Below are positions 24,624 to 33,059 of a stretch of DNA of 46,587 nt, one piece after another. This DNA comes from Bacillota bacterium. Lineage in GTDB: Bacteria > Bacillota > Clostridia > Peptostreptococcales > Anaerovoracaceae. The first letter of the stretch is position 1. Each line of letters begins with the position of its first letter. The stretch covers positions 1 through 46,587 of the forward strand of contig JANYJS010000085.1 of NCBI GenBank assembly GCA_025361765.1, read 5' to 3'. The notes under the pieces were generated by a model. The model was not told the origin of the DNA and ran no database searches. It saw nothing but the letters and a program-made list of their open reading frames with translations. The translations under genes were made by a program, and so were the position numbers.

Positions 24624-25958
24624 ATGATTGAAAACCGGGTGGCATTGGTCTATCCTTATTTTCGAGAAAAGGATCCTATCGAAAAATTGTTTTTACCGTT
24701 AGGCATTGCTTATTTAGCTAGTCAGCTAAAAGAGATGGATATCCCTGTGACTATTGCGGATTGTACGTTTGAAAGCTTTGATGAAGCAGTTGAAAAACTT
24801 GCTTTGCTTAATCCATCTATCATTGGCATTTCAATCATGATATCTAATAGCAGGAATGCCTTCGCACTTGAACGCGCACTGCGCGTCAGGCTTCCAAACA
24901 CTTTCATATTGGCTGGAGGGCCCTTGCCAACATTATATCCGGAACGTTTTTTCCCCGAATTTGATCTGGTCTTTTGTGGGGAGGGAGATTTGATTATGCC
25001 AGCTTTCTGCAGAGATTACCTAAAATCAGATGATAAAACCAAGTTTCTGATGCAAATTGATCCAGAAAACTACCCAGGGATTTTTTTTAAACGGGAAAAG
25101 GTTTTGTGCAGCAGTCCGCCGATTCATCATTCACAAGAGATTATTAGAAGCCTGCCTTTGCCATATAGGAAAGGCAATCAGAATGCACTTTATCAGTATT
25201 TTTGGCGAAAAGAAACACAGTGCAGGCCCACAACCATAATGATGACGAGAGGATGCCCCTATACCTGTGAGTTCTGCTCAAAGCCAGTATGGGGAAGCGA
25301 TTTTCGAACCCCTCTGCTGGACAAGGTTTTTGAAGAAATCATTGAAATTAAAGGATTGGGTTATGATCAGCTCTGGATTGCCGATGACTCATTTACCTTG
25401 GATATGAATTTTCTTATAGCTTTTTGTCAAGAGAAAATCGAGAGAAACATACTGATGAGTTGGACATGCTTATCCAGAACGAAAGGGCTTGATCTTAAAA
25501 CGGCAGAGCTAATGAAACAGGCGGGCTGCGTAAAAGTATATCTTGGATTGGAATCTGGAAGTGATGAGGTGCTGGCCTTGATGAAAAAGAATACAACGGT
25601 TCAAAATGGCATTGACGCGGTAAATTTATTTCAGCGGGCTGGCATCAAGACAGCCGGATTTTTCATAGTTGGCTACCCGGGAGAAACCTGGGATACGGTT
25701 CAAAAGACCTTCGATCTGGCACTCTCCCTAACTCTGGATGAAATCTTTTTCAATGTCCCAATTCCGCTTCCCGGCTCACCACTATTTTCCAGGGTAGTGG
25801 GTGTGGATCAGCAAGGAGACTGGGAAAAGGCCAGTGATGTAAAATTTCTTTACGACTCAGATTTTGATGAAGACGCATTGAAGCAAGCTATAAAAAGCAC
25901 CATGCTAGAATTTGAGAATAGAAAGAGCCAGTCCTTTATTGAAGAACCTAAGACATAA
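24624..25958 (+). CDS. B12-binding radical SAM protein
   Basis: The 444-residue enzyme has an N-terminal cobalamin-binding Rossmann region (about 8-140, with ILAGGPLPTLYPERFF and FCGEGD as in the BchE/HpnJ-type family, without the DxHxxG motif) and a radical SAM core with the cluster motif C211-x3-C215-x2-C218 (GCPYTCEFC). The SAM-binding region follows, with KVYLGLESGSDEVL and the FIVGYPGETWDT block. Such proteins carry out methylation or ring rearrangement at unreactive carbons. Start AAGGAGAGAGCAA-ATG. The substrate is unknown; the only partner is the unknown protein upstream. Confidence 0.93.
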   Translation: MIENRVALVYPYFREKDPIEKLFLPLGIAYLASQLKEMDIPVTIADCTFESFDEAVEKLALLNPSIIGISIMISNSRNAFALERALRVRLPNTFILAGGPLPTLYPERFFPEFDLVFCGEGDLIMPAFCRDYLKSDDKTKFLMQIDPENYPGIFFKREKVLCSSPPIHHSQEIIRSLPLPYRKGNQNALYQYFWRKETQCRPTTIMMTRGCPYTCEFCSKPVWGSDFRTPLLDKVFEEIIEIKGLGYDQLWIADDSFTLDMNFLIAFCQEKIERNILMSWTCLSRTKGLDLKTAELMKQAGCVKVYLGLESGSDEVLALMKKNTTVQNGIDAVNLFQRAGIKTAGFFIVGYPGETWDTVQKTFDLALSLTLDEIFFNVPIPLPGSPLFSRVVGVDQQGDWEKASDVKFLYDSDFDEDALKQAIKSTMLEFENRKSQSFIEEPKT

Positions 25959-25977
25959 ATTAGTCAACAACTAGGCT

Positions 25978-26808
25978 TTATTCGGTCAGTTCTCTCACAT
26001 ATTTTGGCAGCACAAAACAGGCCGAATGAGTCTCCGGTGTATAGCAGCGGGTTTCAAAATCCAATGATCGGCCAGCGCAAAGCGAACTGGGGTCATATTT
26101 TTTAGATCCAATGGTAAAGCAGTGCAGCCCACTTGGATAAGTTGGAATATTGGCTGTATAAAGCCTTGTAATCGGGAACAGAGAACGGACATCCTTTTGA
26201 ACGCTGCGAATAAGCTCTCTGTGATAAAAGGGGGATTCCGTCTGCTGAACAAAGAGGCCGTCTTCATTTAAGGCATGATGAATATCTCTGTAAAAGTCAT
26301 ACATGAATAACTTCTCACCAGGGCCGACAGGATCTGAGCAATCTACAATAATGACGTCATAAAGACCTTGTGATTCTCTCATATGCTTGATGCCATCTTC
26401 AATTTTTAGATGGACAACGGGATTATCCTTTACTGAATTGCTCCACTCTGGAAGATATTCTTTGCAGGTCTCTATGACTTTGGCGTCGATATCCACCCAT
26501 TGGGCAATTTCGACACAGTGATGCCTGGTTACCTCTCTCATGCTGCCGCCGTCCCCGCCGCCTATCACTAGAACGCGTTTTGGGTCTTTATGGCTAAACA
26601 TAGGAACGTGTACAATCATTTCATGGTAGATGAATTCGTCAAAGGTGGTCGTTTGAATCACGCCATCCAGAATCAGCATTTTGCCAAAAAATTCGGTTTC
26701 CAGTACGGAAATATCCTGGTATTCCGATTTTTCGGTAAATAAGGTCTTTTTTACGCGGATTGTAAAATGAACATCGTCATTTTGTTGTTCTGTTACCCAT
26801 AGTTCCAT
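25978..26808 (-). CDS. speE: Spermidine synthase (polyamine aminopropyltransferase)
   Basis: The 276-residue enzyme transfers the aminopropyl group from decarboxylated SAM to putrescine. Family blocks are all present: ILDGVIQTTTFDEFIYHEM, the GGGDGGSMREVTRH loop, VDCSDPVGPGEKLF with the catalytic Asp, and YTANIPTYPSG. The longest frame opens at 26856, but GGAGG before the ATG at 26808 and alignment length choose 26808. The ribosome site lies in the last codons of the ABC-F gene, whose stop codon is one base away, so the two are tightly coupled. No SAM decarboxylase or arginine/ornithine decarboxylase gene is in the window. Confidence 0.95.
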   Translation of the reverse strand: MELWVTEQQNDDVHFTIRVKKTLFTEKSEYQDISVLETEFFGKMLILDGVIQTTTFDEFIYHEMIVHVPMFSHKDPKRVLVIGGGDGGSMREVTRHHCVEIAQWVDIDAKVIETCKEYLPEWSNSVKDNPVVHLKIEDGIKHMRESQGLYDVIIVDCSDPVGPGEKLFMYDFYRDIHHALNEDGLFVQQTESPFYHRELIRSVQKDVRSLFPITRLYTANIPTYPSGLHCFTIGSKKYDPSSLCAGRSLDFETRCYTPETHSACFVLPKYVRELTE

Positions 26809-26809
26809 T

Positions 26810-28432
26810 TTAATCCTCCTTGTACATGGCTGTAATTTTTCTTTGGATATCCTCATCCTCTAAGAATTCGTCGAAGTTGATGGATTTATCAAACAGCCCT
26901 TTTGGCGTAATCTCTATGACTCTGTTGGCAATGGTATTGATAAAACTATGGTCATGAGAAGAAAAGAGCATAGTGCCTGGAAAGGCAATCAGCCCATTAT
27001 TGACAGCTGTAATGGATTCAAGATCAAGGTGGTTCGTCGGTTCATCCAAAATGATGACGTTAGCGCCAGAAAGCATGAGCTTTGAGAACATGCAACGGAC
27101 CTTTTCTCCTCCTGATAAAACACTAGCCTCTTTGAGCGCTTCGTCACCTGAAAAGAGCATTTTGCCCAGAAAACCGCGAATGAAGGTTTCTGATTTTTCT
27201 TCGGAATACTCTCTAAGCCAATCAACTAAGCTAAATTCAACCCCATCGAAGAACTCGGCATTGTCCTTAGGCAAATAGGAGACGGAAGTCGTAACGCCCC
27301 ATCTAAATGAGCCCTCGTCTGGCTCAAGCTCGCCAATCAGTATTTTGAACAATGTGGTTCTAGCGGCTTCGTTCTTTCCTAGAAATACAATTTTATCGTC
27401 TTTGTTGACAACAAAAGAGACTTTATCCAAAACTTTTTCTCCGTTGATTGTCTTGGAAATACCATCTACAAACAGGATATCCTTACCAGCTTCTCGTTCA
27501 GGGGTGAATCCGACAAAGGGGTACTTTCTTGATGAAGGCATGATATCATCTATGGTTATTTTTTCAAGCAATTTTTTACGCGATGTAGCCTGCTTGGCTT
27601 TGGAAGCATTGGAACTGAATCTTGCAATAAAAGCCTGCAGCTCCTTGACCTTGTCTTCCTTTTTCTTATTCTGATCCTTCATCAAACGCAGCATAAGCTG
27701 ACTTGATTCGTACCAAAAGTCATAGTTGCCCACGAATAGGTTGACTTTACCGAAATCGATATCCAGCATATGGGTGCAGACTTTATTGAGAAAATGTCTG
27801 TCATGAGAAACGACGATGACCGTGTTGGGATAATCTAGAAGAAAATCCTCAAGCCAGGTGATGGCTTTAAAGTCCAAATGGTTGGTAGGCTCGTCGAGAA
27901 GCAGGATGTCCGGATTGCCGAAAAGCGCCTGCGCCAGAAGAACCTTGACTTTTTCACCACCCCACAAGTCGCTCATGAGCTTTTCGTGAAGATCTTTTTC
28001 AACGCCAAGACCCATAAGTATTTTTTCTGCGTTGGTTTGGGCATCCCAGCCATCCATTTCAGCAAATTCGTGCTCAAGATCTGCCGCAATCATGCCATCT
28101 TCTTCGGAGAAATCTTCTTTGGCATAAAGAGCATCCTTTTGATTCATGATTTCATATAATCTCTTGTGGCCCATGATCACAGTGTCGATAGCAGTAAATT
28201 CGTCAAATTCAAATTGGTTTTGACTGAGAGTAGCCAGTCGCTCACCGGGTGTAATTGAAACGTCTCCTTCTGTAGGTTCAAGCTCCCCTGACAGAATTTT
28301 AATAAAAGTTGATTTGCCGGCGCCGTTTGCACCGATTACGCCATAACAATTTCCCGCTGTAAATTTGACATTTACCCGAGAAAACAGTTTTTTATCTGAA
28401 AAGCTAAGACCTACATTGTTTACTGAAATCAT
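26810..28432 (-). CDS. ABC-F family ATPase
   Basis: The 540-residue protein has two ATPase domains joined by a linker and no membrane segments, as in translation-associated ABC-F factors (YkpA/YbiT-like). Domain one is regular: Walker A GANGAGKST, signature LWGGEKVKV, Walker B ILLLDEPTNHLD. Domain two has signature LSGGEKVRC and Walker B VIILDEPTNHLD, but its Walker A reads GKNEAARTT, where the lysine is Arg. The ATG at 28432 has no good Shine-Dalgarno; a GAAAGGTGG lies about 36 bases upstream. A terminator-like hairpin precedes it on the same strand. A role in ribosome rescue or antibiotic protection is inference. Confidence 0.92.
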   Translation of the reverse strand: MISVNNVGLSFSDKKLFSRVNVKFTAGNCYGVIGANGAGKSTFIKILSGELEPTEGDVSITPGERLATLSQNQFEFDEFTAIDTVIMGHKRLYEIMNQKDALYAKEDFSEEDGMIAADLEHEFAEMDGWDAQTNAEKILMGLGVEKDLHEKLMSDLWGGEKVKVLLAQALFGNPDILLLDEPTNHLDFKAITWLEDFLLDYPNTVIVVSHDRHFLNKVCTHMLDIDFGKVNLFVGNYDFWYESSQLMLRLMKDQNKKKEDKVKELQAFIARFSSNASKAKQATSRKKLLEKITIDDIMPSSRKYPFVGFTPEREAGKDILFVDGISKTINGEKVLDKVSFVVNKDDKIVFLGKNEAARTTLFKILIGELEPDEGSFRWGVTTSVSYLPKDNAEFFDGVEFSLVDWLREYSEEKSETFIRGFLGKMLFSGDEALKEASVLSGGEKVRCMFSKLMLSGANVIILDEPTNHLDLESITAVNNGLIAFPGTMLFSSHDHSFINTIANRVIEITPKGLFDKSINFDEFLEDEDIQRKITAMYKED

Positions 28433-28493
28433 AAATTATTTTCTATACACGAGGTGAGTGTACAGAACCACCTTTCACTATTTTTATATACGT

Positions 28494-28520
28494 AAAAAAA
28501 ATGCACAAATAGTGTGCATT
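28494..28520 (-). terminator. Intrinsic terminator in the ABC-F leader (possible attenuator)
   Basis: On the minus strand AATGCACA (28520-28513) pairs with TGTGCATT (28507-28500) around five bases, and eight T follow (from 28501 down to 28494). It is about 65 bases before the ABC-F ATG and there is no minus-strand gene upstream for over 300 bases, so it most likely acts inside the ABC-F leader. Several ABC-F resistance genes in Firmicutes are controlled by attenuation. Confidence 0.6.
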
Positions 28521-28597
28521 CACATATCCTTTTAGTTTATCTTACATCATATTGTCAAAAAAGGCAACTGGTATTGATAAGTCCTGTGGTTAATTAG

Positions 28598-28690
28598 TGA
28601 TAATGTCACCTTGTAGACTGATCAATGAAAATGTCACCTTACAATTCACATCTAAAAGTTTCTCCCTTTTTAGCCACTTTACACACCTCC
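28598..28690. mobile_element. Probable insertion-sequence remnant
   Basis: Two near-identical 15-mers (TGATAATGTCACCTT at 28598 and TGAAAATGTCACCTT at 28626) lie 28 bases apart. Next to them, on the minus strand, GGAGGTGTGTAAA leads a GTG at 28677 and 12 codons (VAKKGETFRCEL) before a TAA at 28639. This resembles the first residues of an IS3-type transposase (MAKKGxxF), cut off shortly after its start. Repeated terminal motifs suggest an IS end. It is a scar, not a functional element. Confidence 0.4.
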
Positions 28691-28760
28691 TTTCAATAAA
28701 TAGTCTCATTGTAATTCAATTTTATTTTATACCTGTTGAATCGCAGTTTCAATTTATTGT

Positions 28761-28788
28761 TTAACAAGGCTTTGAAAGGGGTTATAAT
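28761..28788 (+). promoter_or_regulatory. Promoter of the SPFH gene
   Basis: TTAACA (28761-28766), a 16-base spacer and a perfect TATAAT (28783-28788) face the SPFH gene, giving a leader of about 85 bases. Confidence 0.7.
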
Positions 28789-28879
28789 AAAAACAGAGCT
28801 GTAAATATTATGATATTAATCGGTAAGCAGTCCTATGGTTGAGGTTAAGCCTTGGCAGTGTTTAGAAGGAGTGAATAAA

Positions 28880-29788
28880 ATGTTTTTCAACTTAAATCTT
28901 ATTTTATATCCGGCTATAGTTGTTATAATTCTATTGATTTTTATATCAGGGATTCGGATAGTCAGACCTACTCATCGCGCCTTGATTGAAACTTTAGGTA
29001 AATATTCAAAATTTGCCGGACCGGGATTTCACTGGATCATTCCACTTGTACAGAATATGTATCAGGTCAACATCACAGAGCAGATGGTCAATGCAGAACC
29101 TCAAGTCATTATTACAAATGATAATCTCAATGCCACAGTCGACGCCCAGGTATATTTTAGAGTGAAGCCCGAAGAGGAAAGCGTCAAGGCATCACAATAC
29201 AACGCCAACAATTATCAGTATCAGGTTGTGAACCTGGCGAGAACCACCTTGAGAAACATTATCGGAACCATGTCACTTCGTTCGGCTAATAGTGAGCGGG
29301 GCGTCATCAATGCGGACCTTCATCGAACCCTCGAAGCGGAAACGCAAAAGTGGGGACTTGAAATCACGAGAACCGAGCTCAAAGAAATTGACCCACCTAA
29401 GGATGTGCAGGAAACTATGAATAAAGTCGTTAAAGCAGAGAACGAAAAAATTGCTGCCATTGACTTTGCCACAGCCACTGAAACAACAGCTGACGGGGTT
29501 AAGCGCGGAGAAATCAAGAAGGCTGAGGGTATTAGGCAGGCTAAAATTCTTGAAGCTGAAGGCGAAGCCCAGGCAATCAAGCTGGTCAACGAAGCTGCCG
29601 AAAAATATTTTATTGGAAATGCACAGCTGCTTAGAAAGCTTCAGGCCACAGAAACAGCATTAAAAAACAATGCAAAAATTATCGTGCCGACAGGCAGTGA
29701 AATCGTGAATGTCATTGGAGAAATGGCGGGAGTTTTACCAATCGTGAAGCCGGAAACCAAAGGGGCACTTACTCCGACAAGCAAATAA
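28880..29788 (+). CDS. SPFH/band 7 domain membrane protein
   Basis: The 302-residue protein begins with a membrane helix (about 8-26) followed by an SPFH domain (about 25-200, ALIETLGKYSKFAGPGFHWIIP, ARTTLRNIIGTMSLRSANSERG) and an Ala/Glu-rich coiled coil ending in GSEIVNVIGEMAG. This is the stomatin/YbbK-like type that forms membrane microdomains or protease-regulating rings. No NfeD-like partner gene is adjacent, which is unusual because the two families often pair. The frame is open from 28835 but AAGGAGTG before the ATG at 28880 fixes the start. Confidence 0.92.
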   Translation: MFFNLNLILYPAIVVIILLIFISGIRIVRPTHRALIETLGKYSKFAGPGFHWIIPLVQNMYQVNITEQMVNAEPQVIITNDNLNATVDAQVYFRVKPEEESVKASQYNANNYQYQVVNLARTTLRNIIGTMSLRSANSERGVINADLHRTLEAETQKWGLEITRTELKEIDPPKDVQETMNKVVKAENEKIAAIDFATATETTADGVKRGEIKKAEGIRQAKILEAEGEAQAIKLVNEAAEKYFIGNAQLLRKLQATETALKNNAKIIVPTGSEIVNVIGEMAGVLPIVKPETKGALTPTSK

Positions 29789-29863
29789 TGTTAAGATGAC
29801 TCTCCAAGAAATGGCGAAAAATAGAACAATAAAATAAAATTGTCTGAAAGGGAAGTGAAAAAC

Positions 29864-32311
29864 ATGAAAAGAATCCTATCTTGGCTTTTAATTACAATGA
29901 TGGCGTTAACTGTAAATTCGCCTGTATTTGCAGCGGGTGAAGCCTCTTTAGGTTCTTCATCTTTAGCACTTTATATTGGCAGTCCACTGGCTATTTCGGG
30001 AGACACCATTAAGGCGCTGGATTCTGACAACCCGAATGTTGCACCTATTATTTATAAAAGCCGTACCTTGGTGCCCCTTCGCGCAATCTCAGAAAACTTT
30101 GGCGCTGCAGTCTCTTATGATGCAGCCCGAAGAGCGGCCATTATCAGTTATGGGGGGAAGGTGTATGCCTTCTATGCGGATAAGAATTTCTATTCAACCA
30201 AATCAACCGGAGGAATTGAGAAGTATAAAACCATTGATACAAAGACTCTGATTATTGAGGATAGAGCCATGGTCCCTCTTCGCGTCATTTGCGAAGAGGT
30301 CCTTGGCAAAACTGTCGGATATAGTCAGAACATCATACTTGTGGGTAGCCAAAGCGCATCTCTTGAAACCAATACGGCACTCAAATCTGAGATTAAGACG
30401 AAAATTGGACAGGCGGTTAAACTGGACTCTATTGAACAGCTTAAATCTATTATCGCTTTGAAATCAGATGTCTATGGACCAATATTGAGGGAAATACAAG
30501 CGGCTACTCCGGTGGTTGACGCGGTAAATAATGGCGCTGGGCCGACTCTTCCTAGTGCCAGCCCATCCGTATCTGCACCTGGAAGCACTGGAAGTACTGG
30601 AAGCTCGGGGAGCATTGGTGGCAGCGAGAGCGCTGGGAGCACTGAGAACAAAGCTGCTTCGGACTTTTCCACCACCAACAATCAGGTGGCCGGCATCGAT
30701 GAAGCCGATATCGTCAAAACAGATGGCAAGTTCATCTACATTGCAGCAGGCGGATCGGTTCGCATCATTCAGGCAACAGATGGCCAGATGACGTTGGCAG
30801 ACAGCTTTACCATGCCTCTTGATCCAAGAACGGGTCAAAGCATCTCAATTTCAGAACTATATATTGACCAGGGCAGGCTCGTTGTTTTGGGATCCCTGTG
30901 GCGCAATGTCGGGGGAGTTAATCCAGGCCCAATCATGCCAATGCTTGAAAAATCTATAGCCATTTATCCGCCTATTTATAGTGGGAAGAGCTATGTCTAT
31001 TGCGGCGTCTATAGCATTGATGGAAATGGCCAGGGTGATTTGATAAAAGAACTTGAAATAGAAGGATCTATGCTGTCCAGCCGTAAAAGTGGCGATACGG
31101 TTTATATCGTCGCCAATAAGTATTTTAGCTACTATTATCCAGCCTATCAGTCAAACAACATAAACGTGGCAGACATTTTACCAACCTATAGGGATACTGC
31201 CGGAAGCGATACGTATGAGACTTTGGGCATAAGCAAAATCATGCACTATCCAGGCAGCCCTTCTCCCCAATATCTGATTTTGGCAGCGCTGGATATTAGA
31301 GATGCAGATCAAAAGGCTTCAATTGAAGCCATACTAGGCAGCGGATCTACGATTTATATGAATGACAGTGGTTTATATATCGCTCAAACCGACTACAATT
31401 CATTTCAGGGACAAGCGACGGCCATCACGAAATTTTCGATTGATGGAACTAAGATTGGGTTTGCAGGTGGAGGCAGAGTAAAAGGCAGCATTCTTAACCA
31501 GTTCTCTATGGATATCTACCAAGGAAATCTTCGCATTGCAACCACATCCTGGGATACGCAAAGCACAAACGGAGTTTATATCCTCGATCAAAATCTCAAT
31601 CAGATTGGAGCCCTCGAAAACTTGGCTCCGGGGGAAAGAATTTTCGCTATGCGCTTTATGGGGAGTAAGGGATATTTGGTTACTTTCAGACAGATTGACC
31701 CTCTATTTGTCCTTGATTTAACAAATCCGAAAGCGCCAGAGGTCACTGGGGAGCTTAAAGTTCCTGGGTTCTCTAATTATCTTTATCCTGTAGCTGAGAA
31801 CATACTCATGGGAGTTGGTCAGGACACAGAAGATATTTATACTAAAGACAGCGCAGGAAAGGAAGTTGTTATTGGTACCAGGCAGACAGGCATAAAATTC
31901 TCTCTTTTCGACGTTTCGGATCAGGGAAAACCTTTTGAGATTCAAAAATACGTGCTTGGTGGCAGCGGCAGTTATTCGGATATTTTAAACAACCACAAAG
32001 CGATCATGTTTAATCTTAGCGATAAGAAATTGGCGTTTGAGGCGAACCTTACGGATAATGCTACGGATGCCAAGACCACTAGTCCTGAGTACTTCAGCGG
32101 AGCAGTAGTCATGAGCTATGATACAGAAGCAGGATTTGCGCTCGAAGGCAAAATAATGGCGGATCCACAGGCCCAGTATGATGGAATCATGCCATATTAT
32201 AGTTATGTACGTCGTCTATGCTACATCGGTGATGTGCTTTACTACATACAGGACAATCAGGTGAAGTCATATAATATGGACACACTAGAACCTATAAGCG
32301 TTCTAAAATAA
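29864..32311 (+). CDS. Secreted beta-propeller protein with copper amine oxidase-like N-domain
   Basis: The 815-residue protein has a signal peptide (ending PVFAA), a copper amine oxidase N-terminal-like (stalk) domain with the repeated TLVPLRAISENFG / AMVPLRVICEEVLG pattern (about 35-155), a Gly/Ser-rich linker (about 225-262), and a large C-terminal domain of the beta-propeller type found in secreted archaeal and clostridial proteins (from NQVAGIDEADIVKTDGKFIY onward). It is likely a surface or wall protein; no catalytic site is evident. ATG at 29864 is chosen for its GGGAAGTG site; the frame is open from 29840. Confidence 0.85.
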   Translation: MKRILSWLLITMMALTVNSPVFAAGEASLGSSSLALYIGSPLAISGDTIKALDSDNPNVAPIIYKSRTLVPLRAISENFGAAVSYDAARRAAIISYGGKVYAFYADKNFYSTKSTGGIEKYKTIDTKTLIIEDRAMVPLRVICEEVLGKTVGYSQNIILVGSQSASLETNTALKSEIKTKIGQAVKLDSIEQLKSIIALKSDVYGPILREIQAATPVVDAVNNGAGPTLPSASPSVSAPGSTGSTGSSGSIGGSESAGSTENKAASDFSTTNNQVAGIDEADIVKTDGKFIYIAAGGSVRIIQATDGQMTLADSFTMPLDPRTGQSISISELYIDQGRLVVLGSLWRNVGGVNPGPIMPMLEKSIAIYPPIYSGKSYVYCGVYSIDGNGQGDLIKELEIEGSMLSSRKSGDTVYIVANKYFSYYYPAYQSNNINVADILPTYRDTAGSDTYETLGISKIMHYPGSPSPQYLILAALDIRDADQKASIEAILGSGSTIYMNDSGLYIAQTDYNSFQGQATAITKFSIDGTKIGFAGGGRVKGSILNQFSMDIYQGNLRIATTSWDTQSTNGVYILDQNLNQIGALENLAPGERIFAMRFMGSKGYLVTFRQIDPLFVLDLTNPKAPEVTGELKVPGFSNYLYPVAENILMGVGQDTEDIYTKDSAGKEVVIGTRQTGIKFSLFDVSDQGKPFEIQKYVLGGSGSYSDILNNHKAIMFNLSDKKLAFEANLTDNATDAKTTSPEYFSGAVVMSYDTEAGFALEGKIMADPQAQYDGIMPYYSYVRRLCYIGDVLYYIQDNQVKSYNMDTLEPISVLK

Positions 32312-32391
32312 AAAAATGAAGTTTTGGCGTTCCAAAATAACGGAAACATATCGTTGATGATTTTATCAACAAATTAAAAGGAGCAATTGTT

Positions 32392-33021
32392 ATGGCATCT
32401 CAATTCAGGGCTCAAACCATCATGGGGCTTATCATCAAAGTGCTTCATAAGAAGGAAAAAATAGTTCAGGTACTTGACTATATAGACGCTGATGAGTTAG
32501 AGTCAGGAAAGATGTATCTCCATCAGGATATTCTTAACAACGTTTTCAAAATGGACATTATGAACAGAGCGCCAATAGAGGACTATAAAGTCGATTTTAA
32601 AGGCGGGAGCATCATTATATCTGTTGATAAATTCATTAAGGTAATGATGCTTGAAAAGATTCTGAAGTTTAAAATCACGCTTGCCGAGCCGGAGCTGGCT
32701 TTTGGCATATCCGGCCATTATTTTTTCGCTAAATACAGCATAGATATTGATGGAATACCCGCAATGCTGGAAAAAATGCCTGGGGGAAGCTCAATAAAAG
32801 ATACTATAATAAGCACTATCCTCAAGAATGGCATTAAGGATATGGCCTGGATACAGCTGATCAACGACAGAGTTTATTTTGATTTCAGCAAAGCCCCTGG
32901 ATTTGATAACCTTCGGGATCAGGGGATTTATGGCGTAGATGTCATTAATACAATTGAACTTGGCAATATTGCGAGCAAAGATGGCAAGCTCATGATTAGT
33001 TATAAATGGTTAGAGTCTTGA
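32392..33021 (+). CDS. Unknown conserved-looking protein
   Basis: The 209-residue product has no signal peptide or membrane helix and I recognise no domain. It alternates short beta-type stretches (DYKVDFKGGSIIISVDKF, FDFSKAPGFDNLRDQ) with helices, and its second half (about 125-150) has a KDTIISTILKNGIKDMAW segment. AAAAGGAGCAA precedes the ATG. It lies 80 bases after the propeller gene and 38 bases before transketolase. Confidence 0.7.
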   Translation: MASQFRAQTIMGLIIKVLHKKEKIVQVLDYIDADELESGKMYLHQDILNNVFKMDIMNRAPIEDYKVDFKGGSIIISVDKFIKVMMLEKILKFKITLAEPELAFGISGHYFFAKYSIDIDGIPAMLEKMPGGSSIKDTIISTILKNGIKDMAWIQLINDRVYFDFSKAPGFDNLRDQGIYGVDVINTIELGNIASKDGKLMISYKWLES

Positions 33022-33059
33022 ATAATATATAAATCTAATGTATATGGAGGATATTTCAA

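Larger units (their letters stand above)
28433..28879. other. Intergenic region between ABC-F and SPFH genes
   Basis: It holds no gene of its own. From left to right: the leader of the minus-strand ABC-F gene with a terminator-like hairpin, a probable insertion-sequence remnant with repeats and a transposase-like 12-residue reading frame, and the promoter and leader of the SPFH gene. Two short overlapping GTG-initiated minus-strand frames (11 codons) end within 20 bases of the ABC-F ATG and could be leader peptides. Confidence 0.5.

Noticed and set aside
30545-30660. Repetitive Gly/Ser/Thr coding stretch in the propeller protein as a possible DNA repeat element
   Set aside because: The bases are only loosely repeated and the stretch is a normal flexible linker between two domains.
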